Source of the DNA: Dysgonomonas sp. UBA7710
Lineage (GTDB): Bacteria; Bacteroidota; Bacteroidia; Bacteroidales; Dysgonomonadaceae
DNA length: 64,000 nt
Direction: 5' to 3'
Assembly: GCF_002482385.1 (NCBI RefSeq)
Contig: NZ_DLFW01000035.1
Location: 77,128-141,127 of the forward strand
The notes below the pieces were generated by a model. The model ran no database searches, was not told the DNA's origin, and saw only the letters and a list, made by a program, of their open reading frames with translations. Within the stretch, counting starts at the first letter, position 1; each line of letters begins with the position of its first letter. The position numbers were made by a program, and so were the translations under genes. Positions 25,709 through 33,376 of the stretch are shown piece by piece.

Positions 25709-27473
25709 AATATATTCAGAAACGAACCTTATAGATACTGTTCCATTTCACAATGGAATAAACATCATATTGGGTAAATACTCTGGGGATAAAGAAGCAA
25801 GAGGTATTAATGGTATTGGCAAGTCCACGTTGGTTAGGCTTGTTGATTTTACCTTATTAAGTGGTAAAGCAGAGAAAAGATTTGCTCAAAAAAAGTATGA
25901 TTTTTTACGGGATGATGACCACACCATTACTTTAGAATTTGACATACAGGGACAAAAGTATTTTATTAAGAGGGGTTTTTCCGATACAAAAAAAATCTTT
26001 TTTGGAAAACGACCAGATGCTCTTGATGAATATGAAAAACCTGAAATGCCCAAAGTACTGGAAGGGATATTTTTCCCGACAGAGAACAACGAAGTGTTCT
26101 TTGAAGGAAAAAGGTATGGAACGTTAATGGAATTTTTTGTTAAGGATGATTTGCAAAGCCAGCAAAGGGCTGACCCTTTAAATTTTGTTTCCTACAATGC
26201 CAATGCAAGAGAAAAGGCATTATATAATTTTTATTTGCTTAACCTTCCAACTAAAACGCTTTTAAAATATAATGAGGTTTCTTCGGAATACGAAAGGTAT
26301 AATAATACAGTAAAATCCCTTTCAGAAAAGGTCAAAGCAGATACAGGTAAAGATATTCAGGAGTTTAGAACCGAGCGCCTAAAAATTGAAAAAGATATTG
26401 CAGCACTCGAAAGCAGTCTGAAGGAGTATAATTTTCTTGCCAATCATAAAGAGATAGAGCAAAAATTAAATCAGGTCATTTCTGAAATTAATGAGCAATC
26501 TATCATATATCATAATACAAATCGGAAATTAGATAAACTAAAATCCTCTTATAACGAGGTGTCATCTATTGACCTGGACAAAATTCGTAAACTCTACAAT
26601 GAAACGGTAGCAACGTTTGGCAACTTTGTAAAAAGAAGTTTAGATGAAGTTATAGACTTTAAAAAGCAACTTTTGGCGAATAGGAATAAATATTTGTTAG
26701 AGGAAGAAAAGAAATTACAATCCTCAATAGACCAAAGTTTAATACAACTTGAAAAATTAGAAAAAAATAGGAGCCAATTATTTTCATTGTTGAAAGAGAG
26801 AGGTGCGTTGGATAGGATTGAGAGTACCTATGAAAGATTAGTGAATGAAAAAACGCTTTTAGAACGAAACACCTCTATTGTAAGAGAAATTGACGAAATC
26901 GAAGAAATATTAGGGAACTCAAATATTGTAATAGCTGAATTAAAGAGGGATATTGTTAGCGAACTAAACAAGCAACAAACCTATCTTGATGAGTTGCGAT
27001 TGTTATTTCAACAAATTCTTGAAAATGCTATCTATTTGGATGAAGAATTTGATAATTCTTATTTTAATATCACATTAAACTCTACTTCGCCAAGAAATCA
27101 ATTGCCTTTTAAAATAAGTCTGGAAATTCCCAAAGCGGATGCTTTAGGACAAGAACGTTTAAAAATTGTAGCATATGATTTAATGGTATTCTTAAAAAGC
27201 AGGATTGACAAACGGAACATCCCGGATTTTCTTGTACACGATGGTGTATTTCACGCCATATCATACAGAACAATATCCAATGTCCTGAACTATATGTACC
27301 ATAAATCAAATGAGCTACATAACTTTCAATATATCGTTACTTTCAATGAGGATGAAATTGATTTAAACGGGGACGAAAGTAAGTTCGGAAAGTTTGATTT
27401 TGATTGGTCTAAACAAGTAATTGCTGAATATTCAGATACAGAGCAGGAAACAATTTTTAAACGTTTTTTTTAA
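25698..27473 (+). CDS. SMC-like ABC ATPase (DUF2326, ABC-3C)
   Basis: 591 aa. The ATP site is split as in SMC/RecN proteins: Walker A GINGIGKSTLVRLVDF at about residue 36-45, long coiled coils from about 200 to 430, and a C-terminal LVHDGVFHAISYR (Walker B/D-loop region). The family is DUF2326, the ATPase of ABC-three-component conflict systems. It should sense or process nucleic acid and gate the two nuclease-like proteins encoded on either side. Confidence 0.8.
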   Translation: MLIKIYSETNLIDTVPFHNGINIILGKYSGDKEARGINGIGKSTLVRLVDFTLLSGKAEKRFAQKKYDFLRDDDHTITLEFDIQGQKYFIKRGFSDTKKIFFGKRPDALDEYEKPEMPKVLEGIFFPTENNEVFFEGKRYGTLMEFFVKDDLQSQQRADPLNFVSYNANAREKALYNFYLLNLPTKTLLKYNEVSSEYERYNNTVKSLSEKVKADTGKDIQEFRTERLKIEKDIAALESSLKEYNFLANHKEIEQKLNQVISEINEQSIIYHNTNRKLDKLKSSYNEVSSIDLDKIRKLYNETVATFGNFVKRSLDEVIDFKKQLLANRNKYLLEEEKKLQSSIDQSLIQLEKLEKNRSQLFSLLKERGALDRIESTYERLVNEKTLLERNTSIVREIDEIEEILGNSNIVIAELKRDIVSELNKQQTYLDELRLLFQQILENAIYLDEEFDNSYFNITLNSTSPRNQLPFKISLEIPKADALGQERLKIVAYDLMVFLKSRIDKRNIPDFLVHDGVFHAISYRTISNVLNYMYHKSNELHNFQYIVTFNEDEIDLNGDESKFGKFDFDWSKQVIAEYSDTEQETIFKRFF

Positions 27474-28280
27474 ATGGCGAAATATCAATTACCCCCTTTA
27501 AAAGATGAAAGGTTATTCGAGGAACTCACTTGTGATTTATTCAATTTTGTAGAGAATACTTCGTCATATGAAAATACAGACTTTCAGACATTTGGCGTGA
27601 AAGGGCAAAATCAGAAAGGTATTGATGTCTTTTCTACTAAAACCAAAACGGTAATACAATGCAAATTGAAAAGCATTGGAAGAAAAGACGAAACTATCAG
27701 GAAAAATCTAATTCAGGATATAAATGCAGACTTAGAAAAAGCAAGGGATTTAGCAATTGATTTTGACAAATTTGTTTTTGCTTCTACATTTCGTGACGAT
27801 GCTCAAATACAGGAATACCTAAATCAAATTAAAAGAGAACAGGGACTACCATTTCATTTGTATTATTGGGGATGGGATACTATAACAAAACATATTGAGC
27901 AATCAGAGGCTTTATTACATAAATATTTTCCAAAATTTGTAAAAAAGTCTAAGCCTGTAAAGCCAAAAATTGAATTACCGGACGGAGCATTGGGAAAAGA
28001 GCTTTCTAAGAAGAACTATATTGACTATTTAAAAAAACGGTATGGCGATTGGAAACAGATTGAATTAAACAAAAAAGGAGAAAAATTTAATTGGGCTGCT
28101 TTCACCATTTCATTATCCAAAAGATATAAAGCATCAGGAATGAATTATATTGATGTTCGACACTTTGATGATTTGGCATCATATCTAAAAAGCCGGATTG
28201 ATGGTACAATAATGGGAAAAGTAAACAAGTCTAAAGGAATAAAAAACTATTCTGTGTTTGAAGAGTTCTCGGAAACTTAA
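27474..28280 (+). CDS. Mrr-like restriction endonuclease-type protein
   Basis: 268 aa. A clear PD-(D/E)xK core: FEELTCDLFNFV, then GQNQKGIDVFSTKTKTVIQCKLK (Asp and Gln-x-Lys at about 47-62). It starts on the base after the ATPase stop codon. The C-terminal ~100 residues are of unknown fold. Probably a second effector of the same cassette; it could also be a stand-alone modification-dependent nuclease. Confidence 0.75.
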   Translation: MAKYQLPPLKDERLFEELTCDLFNFVENTSSYENTDFQTFGVKGQNQKGIDVFSTKTKTVIQCKLKSIGRKDETIRKNLIQDINADLEKARDLAIDFDKFVFASTFRDDAQIQEYLNQIKREQGLPFHLYYWGWDTITKHIEQSEALLHKYFPKFVKKSKPVKPKIELPDGALGKELSKKNYIDYLKKRYGDWKQIELNKKGEKFNWAAFTISLSKRYKASGMNYIDVRHFDDLASYLKSRIDGTIMGKVNKSKGIKNYSVFEEFSET

Positions 28281-28307
28281 ATCTAAAATATCTGAAGATT
28301 TAACACT

Positions 28308-28961
28308 ATGCCATTAAAAATAAATGTACCCTATAGCGATAAAGATGTTGCCAAATCAAAAGGCGCTTTTTGGGATGTGGAACAAAAAACTTGGTTTGTT
28401 CCTGACCATAAGGATATTAATGATTTCTAACAATGGATAGACAAATCAAAAGCATCGGTTATTATAAAATCGCCTGTATCAATTGCTTTAAATAGTAGTG
28501 ATTGTTATAAATGTGCAAACAAAACTGCTGTCATATCCTTAGCTTCAAATAATTTTTATTATTTGAGTACTGACGACAATGAGGATGAAAAATGGTTTCG
28601 AGCGGATGGGTTGTCTTTTTTTAGTATGCCGATATTTATCGAAAATGAACTTGCAGGCAAAATCAATAGATTATTTCCAAATTATAAAATTGCGTATTCT
28701 AAGACGGCGGAAAGTAGTTATTGGGCAAATCATTGTGAGAATTGTGGAGCTTTGCAAGGCGACTTTTTTCTACATTCAGAACCTGGCGGTGCTTTCTTTC
28801 CTTTAGAAATAGAAGAATATGAACAATTAACTTTCATTACTGTTCCCTCCAAATTTGATGTAGAAATAGATGCTGATTATTCTTGGTTGAGCAATGCTGA
28901 TGACATTCCTGACTATGCTAAATCAATAACCTACGAAGAATTTTTAGAACAGAAAAAATAA
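28308..28961 (+). pseudogene. DUF5710-type protein gene with an in-frame stop
   Basis: One continuous frame of 217 codons broken by a single TAA at 28428-28430. The part before is a DUF5710 domain (VPYSDKDVAKSKGAFWDVEQ, TWFVPDH). The part after has two Cys pairs (CYKCANK and CENCGAL) and looks intact. A change of TAA to CAA would restore the gene (DINDF-Q-QWIDK). A downstream TTG (28563) could still start the second half. Function unknown. Real disruption, a sequencing error or a strain difference cannot be told apart here. Confidence 0.75.
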
Positions 28962-28975
28962 AAAGGGGAATTTGC

Positions 28976-29611
28976 CTAAACAAACTCCCCAATGTCAAAA
29001 TCACCCAAATCACTTTTCCGCAAGGTGGAAGAACTGGCTTCAGCTTCAGATGAGAGCGTACTATCCAAAAGCTCGGCAATTTTTCGGGATGCACCCTCAA
29101 TGGAATTTTCCAGCAGGCTGAATAATTCAGTACCTTGTAATCTTTGAACTATCGCTACCGCTGTTTCTTTTTGGGATTGTTCCAAATTTTCCTTTTGGAG
29201 CAACGCCCCTATAGAGCTTAGTTCATCATAGGTAACCCCCTGGGCAAGACTGTTATCGCCACTGGATATTCCATACCTATTCCATTCTTCTTCCTCTTCC
29301 TCCCAATCAGGTATATTACTGAAAACTTCGTCCAGCTCTTCCTGCGGAACCTGAATACCTACGTTTTCATTTTCGTCGTATTCTATGTCTAAATTATCGG
29401 GGTTTATCTCCTGTTCCATTATTTGGCTTTCGTTGGCACTGTTTGGCACTGAAAGGCTTCTTACAGGCTTGGGCTGCCCCATAATATTCGGCAGGTTTGG
29501 GTTCACTTTTTCCTGCTTTTGCTTTTGTTCCGACCTTTTTTTAATGACAATCTTGTCCTGCAAAAGCAGAGCAATGACTATCAGCAAGCATATCACAATT
29601 ACTGTTTCCAT
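28976..29611 (-). CDS. Conjugal transfer protein TraD-like
   Basis: 211 aa: one N-terminal membrane helix (METVIVICLLIVIALLL), a basic then strongly acidic low-complexity middle (DWEEEEEEW) and a helical end. It fits the poorly conserved TraD slot between traA/traB-type genes and traE. Cargo B has been placed downstream of it, splitting it from traE. Three bases separate it from the preceding gene. Role unknown. Confidence 0.6.
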   Translation of the reverse strand: METVIVICLLIVIALLLQDKIVIKKRSEQKQKQEKVNPNLPNIMGQPKPVRSLSVPNSANESQIMEQEINPDNLDIEYDENENVGIQVPQEELDEVFSNIPDWEEEEEEWNRYGISSGDNSLAQGVTYDELSSIGALLQKENLEQSQKETAVAIVQRLQGTELFSLLENSIEGASRKIAELLDSTLSSEAEASSSTLRKSDLGDFDIGEFV

Positions 29612-29614
29612 AGC

Positions 29615-30052
29615 TTATAAAATGGGTTTGTACTTATCATTAAAACTCTTGGTAATTTGCTCGCCAAATTCCTGAAAATGGTAATCAAGCAAATTGTCTA
29701 AGTAGGCGTAAATGGTTATTTTATCTTCGCCTATTACCTGTACGATACGTGTTAGTTTTTCGTGAAAGTCTGGTCGGATATAAACCGTTTTTCCATCACG
29801 GGCATTGGTGTCCGGTCTTCTGAAAAAGATACTTTCATAATCGGTTTCGTTTGCCTTTTTAACCCTGCTTTTTTCTTTAACCACAGGTTTCTCCTTTGGC
29901 AATTCATCGGGCTTTATATCTTGTTTCTCCGGTTTTTCCGCAGGTTCCGGAGGAAGCTGTAACCCGTCCTTTTTAATGCCGTCCACCATCAGGTTCATCA
30001 TCAGTTCCTCGTTAATATCCGGCGTGGCTTTTCTTTTATTATCTTTCTCCAT
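29615..30052 (-). CDS. DUF3408 protein of the transfer region (TraB/TraC-type)
   Basis: 145 aa. A proline- and lysine-rich N-terminal half, then a C-terminal domain with VYIRPDFHEKLTRIVQVIG and ITIYAYLDNLLDYHFQEF, the ribbon-helix-helix-like end of DUF3408. Such proteins follow the ParA-like gene in Bacteroidota transfer regions and may be the DNA-binding partner of it. Four bases after traA. Confidence 0.75.
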   Translation of the reverse strand: MEKDNKRKATPDINEELMMNLMVDGIKKDGLQLPPEPAEKPEKQDIKPDELPKEKPVVKEKSRVKKANETDYESIFFRRPDTNARDGKTVYIRPDFHEKLTRIVQVIGEDKITIYAYLDNLLDYHFQEFGEQITKSFNDKYKPIL

Positions 30053-30056
30053 AAGG

Positions 30057-30824
30057 CTACAATTGAATGATTTTTAAAAACTCGTCTATGAACAGGTCTA
30101 ACTGACAGGCTTTCATCAAACGTTCATCGGGAGGCATCACGGTAGAGCGGAAAACGGTTTTGCTATCTGCTTCACTCTCTTTACGAAAACGGGTGCTGTT
30201 CTTGATTTGGCTTTGCATCAGGCTTAACCCCAATTGTTCGATAAGTTGGTTATACACATCATATAAGGGTGTGCTTTCCCTGCCGTCCACCTGGTTCCAA
30301 AACAGGTTAATGGTTTCTATGGAAGTTTCCCCTTTTTTCATAATCACATCCTGTAAAAGCTGTGTGAAAATGAGCGTACTTTCCATTACCACACGGTCTG
30401 CGGTAATGGGCGTGAAAATGTGGTGCATCCCTGCCAGTGCTTTCAGGATGCCTGGTGTGTTCACAGTTCCGGGCAGGTCAAAGAATATCACATCAACCGG
30501 AACCGAAGAAGTGTTTACAAATTCGTGAGCCGCATCCAATACACTATCCGCTTTATGCTGCATAATCGGGTAGGCTTTTTTGTTGATGGTGGTAAATTGC
30601 TTATACGCCAGCTTTTTCAAAGCCTCATTTTCCATTACCATTGCCAAATCCCTCGTCTTCATTTTCATCAGGCTGTGCTGCGGAAAATCCGCATCAAATA
30701 CGGCTACATTGTAGCCTAACCGATAGTGCATAGTACTCGCAACAAGCGTTGTAAATGTGCTTTTGCCTACACCGCCTTTTTGAGAAGAAAAGGCGATAAA
30801 TGTTGTTTTGTGTTTTGCGTTCAT
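30057..30824 (-). CDS. traA: ParA-family ATPase (TraA)
   Basis: 255 aa. Deviant Walker A motif SSQKGGVGKSTFTTLVAST at about 13-31, then VAVFDADFPQHS and FFDLPGTVN: a ParA/MinD ATPase. In CTnDOT-type elements the ParA-like gene opens the transfer region as traA. It may place or hold the element DNA. It is divergent from mobA, with a 700-base control region between them. Confidence 0.87.
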   Translation of the reverse strand: MNAKHKTTFIAFSSQKGGVGKSTFTTLVASTMHYRLGYNVAVFDADFPQHSLMKMKTRDLAMVMENEALKKLAYKQFTTINKKAYPIMQHKADSVLDAAHEFVNTSSVPVDVIFFDLPGTVNTPGILKALAGMHHIFTPITADRVVMESTLIFTQLLQDVIMKKGETSIETINLFWNQVDGRESTPLYDVYNQLIEQLGLSLMQSQIKNSTRFRKESEADSKTVFRSTVMPPDERLMKACQLDLFIDEFLKIIQL

Positions 30825-30840
30825 ATTTCTACTTATTTAA

Positions 30841-31206
30841 TTATTTATATATCCAAATACCTATGTCCGTTTATCCGCAGTTGGTTATGCACCATTGTAT
30901 ATAGGTTCATAGTCGTGTACAGCAATAGTCAGGTAAGCGAGTATGCGGCGAGTTATCTATATACCCCAATACGCATTTATGTCCGTAGGCAGGTACGCAG
31001 GTTCTTACCAATATACCTGCTTGCTTAGGTGCTTAAAACTCTATGTACCTAACCCCATAAACAGGTGCTTCCGTCTGTACTTTTTCACATCTGCACAACT
31101 GCACTTTTTTATATCGGTACTTGCGTAGTTACGCTGTTACCTGCATAGCTATCTATGCCCTTATATCTGTTGATAGGCACAAAGAAATGCAGATATATAG
31201 GTGCTT
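30841..31206. repeat. Iterated CAGGTA/TAGGTGCTT motifs beside parA (candidate centromere-like site)
   Basis: The stretch is unlike its surroundings: AGGTGCTT occurs three times on one strand (31027, 31063, 31199), CAGGTA and its complement TACCTG at least four times in both directions (near 30930, 30990, 31014, 31138), and other AGGT/ACCT pieces fill the gaps. No gene-like reading. Repeats of both orientations next to a ParA gene suggest a partition or regulator binding site. Inferred from position and repetition only. Confidence 0.45.
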
Positions 31207-31216
31207 TCATTAACGT

Positions 31217-31249
31217 GGCACTGTTTGGCGTTCAAAGGCAGTGTTTGGC
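31217..31249. promoter_or_regulatory. 10-base-phased GGC repeats in the traA-mobA control region
   Basis: GGC at 31217, 31227, 31237 and 31247: a perfect 10-base period with the filler AAA/TTT before each triplet (CTGTTTGGC, TTCAAAGGC, GTGTTTGGC). This is the cleanest copy of the element-wide repeat. Confidence 0.7.
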
Positions 31250-31354
31250 ACTGCCATACATTACAATCCTTTCGTAAAGAGGGGGTTACTTTGTAAAATG
31301 ATTTTTATTAACGGATTTATGCAAAAGTCTTTTCACAAATCGGAGGGTAACGGG

Positions 31355-31497
31355 AACGGCATCGAGCCGTTTTTCCCTGCTACTTTTAATCCGTCCCGCA
31401 GGGCGGATTTTTGTGTTCACCGGAACACGGCAAGTTGTGTTTTGAGCATCTCGGAATGATTTCCGATGCTCAAAACAACTTGCCCTTTGCAGGGGCA
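31355..31497. other. Candidate origin of transfer (four hairpins upstream of mobA)
   Basis: Successive inverted repeats: AACGGC-atcga-GCCGTT (31355-31371), GTGTTC-accg-GAACAC (31413-31428), a long imperfect one with arms 31431-31456 and 31461-31482 (GTTTTGAGCATC with GATGCTCAAAAC, two 2-base bulges), and TGCCC-7-GGGCA (31481-31497). A TCCG...CGGA hairpin lies at about 31390-31407. They sit 50-190 bases upstream of the relaxase-accessory gene, where an oriT is expected. The nick site cannot be read from sequence. Confidence 0.55.
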
Positions 31498-31548
31498 GAA
31501 AACACCTTCCGAAGTCAGGGTTTTGTATGGATTTAAAATGGATTAGTG

Positions 31549-31980
31549 ATGAATGATAATAACAATAAGCAACAGAAGAAGACCGGACGCCGCCCGAAAA
31601 AAGACCCGGCGAACATCCGATACACGATTTCCTTTAACGAGCAGGAACACGCCCGTTTTCTTGCTCTTTTTGACAAATCAGGTATGCAGGTAAAGGCGCA
31701 TTTTATTACGTCCTGCATCTTTGACAAGACCATAAAGACCATTCAGATTGACAAAGGAACAGTTGATTTTTATATGCGGCTGACCTCTTTTCACAGCCAG
31801 TTCCGTTCCATAGGCGTGAACTACAACCAAATTGTAAAGCTGTTGTACAAGAATTTTTCGGAGAAAAAAGCCGCAGCATTCCTGTACAAACTGGAAAAAC
31901 AAACGGCTGAAATGGCGATGCTCTGTCAAAAAATCATTCAGATGAGCGAGGAATTTGATGCAAAATACCTCAAAAAATAG
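31549..31980 (+). CDS. mobA: Mobilization protein MobA (relaxosome accessory)
   Basis: 143 aa from the ATG at 31549 (a GTG directly before is possible). A basic N-terminus (QQKKTGRRPKKDP) and a ribbon-helix-helix-like start (IRYTISFNEQEHARFLALF), then a helical C-terminus, as in MobC/MobA accessory proteins that bind oriT. Gene lies eight bases before the relaxase gene. Confidence 0.8.
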   Translation: MNDNNNKQQKKTGRRPKKDPANIRYTISFNEQEHARFLALFDKSGMQVKAHFITSCIFDKTIKTIQIDKGTVDFYMRLTSFHSQFRSIGVNYNQIVKLLYKNFSEKKAAAFLYKLEKQTAEMAMLCQKIIQMSEEFDAKYLKK

Positions 31981-31988
31981 CGGTAGAA

Positions 31989-33275
31989 ATGATAGCAAAG
32001 ATTGGCAGAAGCGGGAATTTATACGGAGCATTGGCGTACAATCAGCTCAAAGTAGAAAATGAAAACGGACAAATTTTGTTCGCCAATAAGATAATTGAAA
32101 CCGCTAACGGGCATTATTCCGTTGCACAATTAGCCCAATCTTTTGCGCCCTATCTGATTGCCAACCGAAATACCGAGAAACATACTTTGCATATTTCGCT
32201 CAACCCCGACCCGAATGACAAGGTAAGCGATGATAAATTTCGGGAAATAGCAGAGGAATATATGCGTGAAATGGGTTACGGCGAACAGCCTTTTGTAGTA
32301 TTCAAACACACCGATATTGACCGCAGCCACATCCATATTGTATCGGTTTGTGTTGATGAGCAGGGCAAAAAAATTTCGGATAAGTTCGAGAAAATGCGGT
32401 CTATGAACCTGTGCCGGGAGTTGGAAAAAAAACACGGGTTGATACCCGCAACAGATAAAGAGCGCAATCAGAATGATAAGGTTTTCCGTCCGGTAGATTA
32501 TAGGGCAGGCGATGTAAAAAGCCAAATCGCTTCGGTAGTCCGACACCTGCCGAACTATTACCAGTACCAAAGTTTGGGCGAATACAATGCCTTGCTATCT
32601 CTTTTCAATATTACCGCCGAGAAAATCGAAGGAGAATTGCAGGGAAAAATGCAGCAGGGTTTATTGTACATTCCATTAAATGAAAAAGGCGAAAGAGCCG
32701 GGCATCCGTTTAAGGCTTCCCTCTTCGGCAAGGGCGCAGGGCTACCTGCTTTGGAATTGCATTTTGCGAAATGCAAAACAGCTTTAAAAGACCACCCAAG
32801 CAAGCAAACCCTAAAAGCTGCCGCTACCATTGCCCTGAAAACAACGAGCGATGAGCAGGCTTTCAAAAAGCAATTGGCTGAACAGGGCATTAACGTAGTG
32901 GTACGCCGGAATGATACAGGTCGCATTTACGGAATGACTTTTATAGACCATAATTCTAAAACGGTTTGGAACGGTTCACGCTTAGCAAAGGAACTTTCTG
33001 CCAATGTCTTTAATGATTATTGGAACAATAACATCAAACCGGAGATAAAAGAACCTGCTTTACAGCAACCCAAAATATCCATATCAAATGATGCGGATCT
33101 TCCTGCGGAAGAACCACACCATTTGTTCGATTTCTTAACTACGGAAAAACACGAAGACGGTTTGATTGAAGCATTGGGCGGTTTGCTACCCGAAGCCCAG
33201 GGCGAGGATTATGAAGAATTGGATTTTGCTAACAAGATGAAGAAGAAACGCAAACGCCAAAGAGGTCAGAAATAG
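31989..33275 (+). CDS. mobB: Relaxase MobB
   Basis: 428 aa. Relaxase/mobilization domain in the N-terminal ~200 residues: starts MIAKIGRSGNLYGALAYNQ, HTLHISLNPDPND, and the metal-binding KHTDIDRSHIHIVS at about 106-119 (His-x-Asp-x3-His-x-His). It should nick oriT and carry the strand into the recipient. The C-terminus is basic (KKKRKRQRGQK). Upstream of mobC with phased repeats between. Confidence 0.92.
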   Translation: MIAKIGRSGNLYGALAYNQLKVENENGQILFANKIIETANGHYSVAQLAQSFAPYLIANRNTEKHTLHISLNPDPNDKVSDDKFREIAEEYMREMGYGEQPFVVFKHTDIDRSHIHIVSVCVDEQGKKISDKFEKMRSMNLCRELEKKHGLIPATDKERNQNDKVFRPVDYRAGDVKSQIASVVRHLPNYYQYQSLGEYNALLSLFNITAEKIEGELQGKMQQGLLYIPLNEKGERAGHPFKASLFGKGAGLPALELHFAKCKTALKDHPSKQTLKAAATIALKTTSDEQAFKKQLAEQGINVVVRRNDTGRIYGMTFIDHNSKTVWNGSRLAKELSANVFNDYWNNNIKPEIKEPALQQPKISISNDADLPAEEPHHLFDFLTTEKHEDGLIEALGGLLPEAQGEDYEELDFANKMKKKRKRQRGQK

Positions 33276-33282
33276 TAATCAG

Positions 33283-33315
33283 CCAAATACTGCCACACAA
33301 CGCCACTGGCTGCCA
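33283..33315. promoter_or_regulatory. 10-base-phased GCC repeats upstream of mobC
   Basis: GCC at 33283, 33293, 33303 and 33313, exactly 10 bases apart, the reverse complement of the pattern at the leftward operons and thus in the same orientation relative to the gene it precedes. A CCTTTAAATTC box follows at 33341, 36 bases before the mobC ATG. Suggests that mobC has its own controlled promoter. Confidence 0.65.
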
Positions 33316-33376
33316 CTTTCTTATAGCCACTCCATAGAGCCTTTAAATTCACGCCCGAACATTAAAACTTAAAATA

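Noticed and set aside
30841..31206. CRISPR array
   Set aside because: Repeat units are short (6-9 bases), in both directions and unevenly spaced; no cas genes.
31241..31459. 72-aa frame in the traA-mobA control region
   Set aside because: Runs across the candidate oriT hairpins and reads like non-coding DNA.
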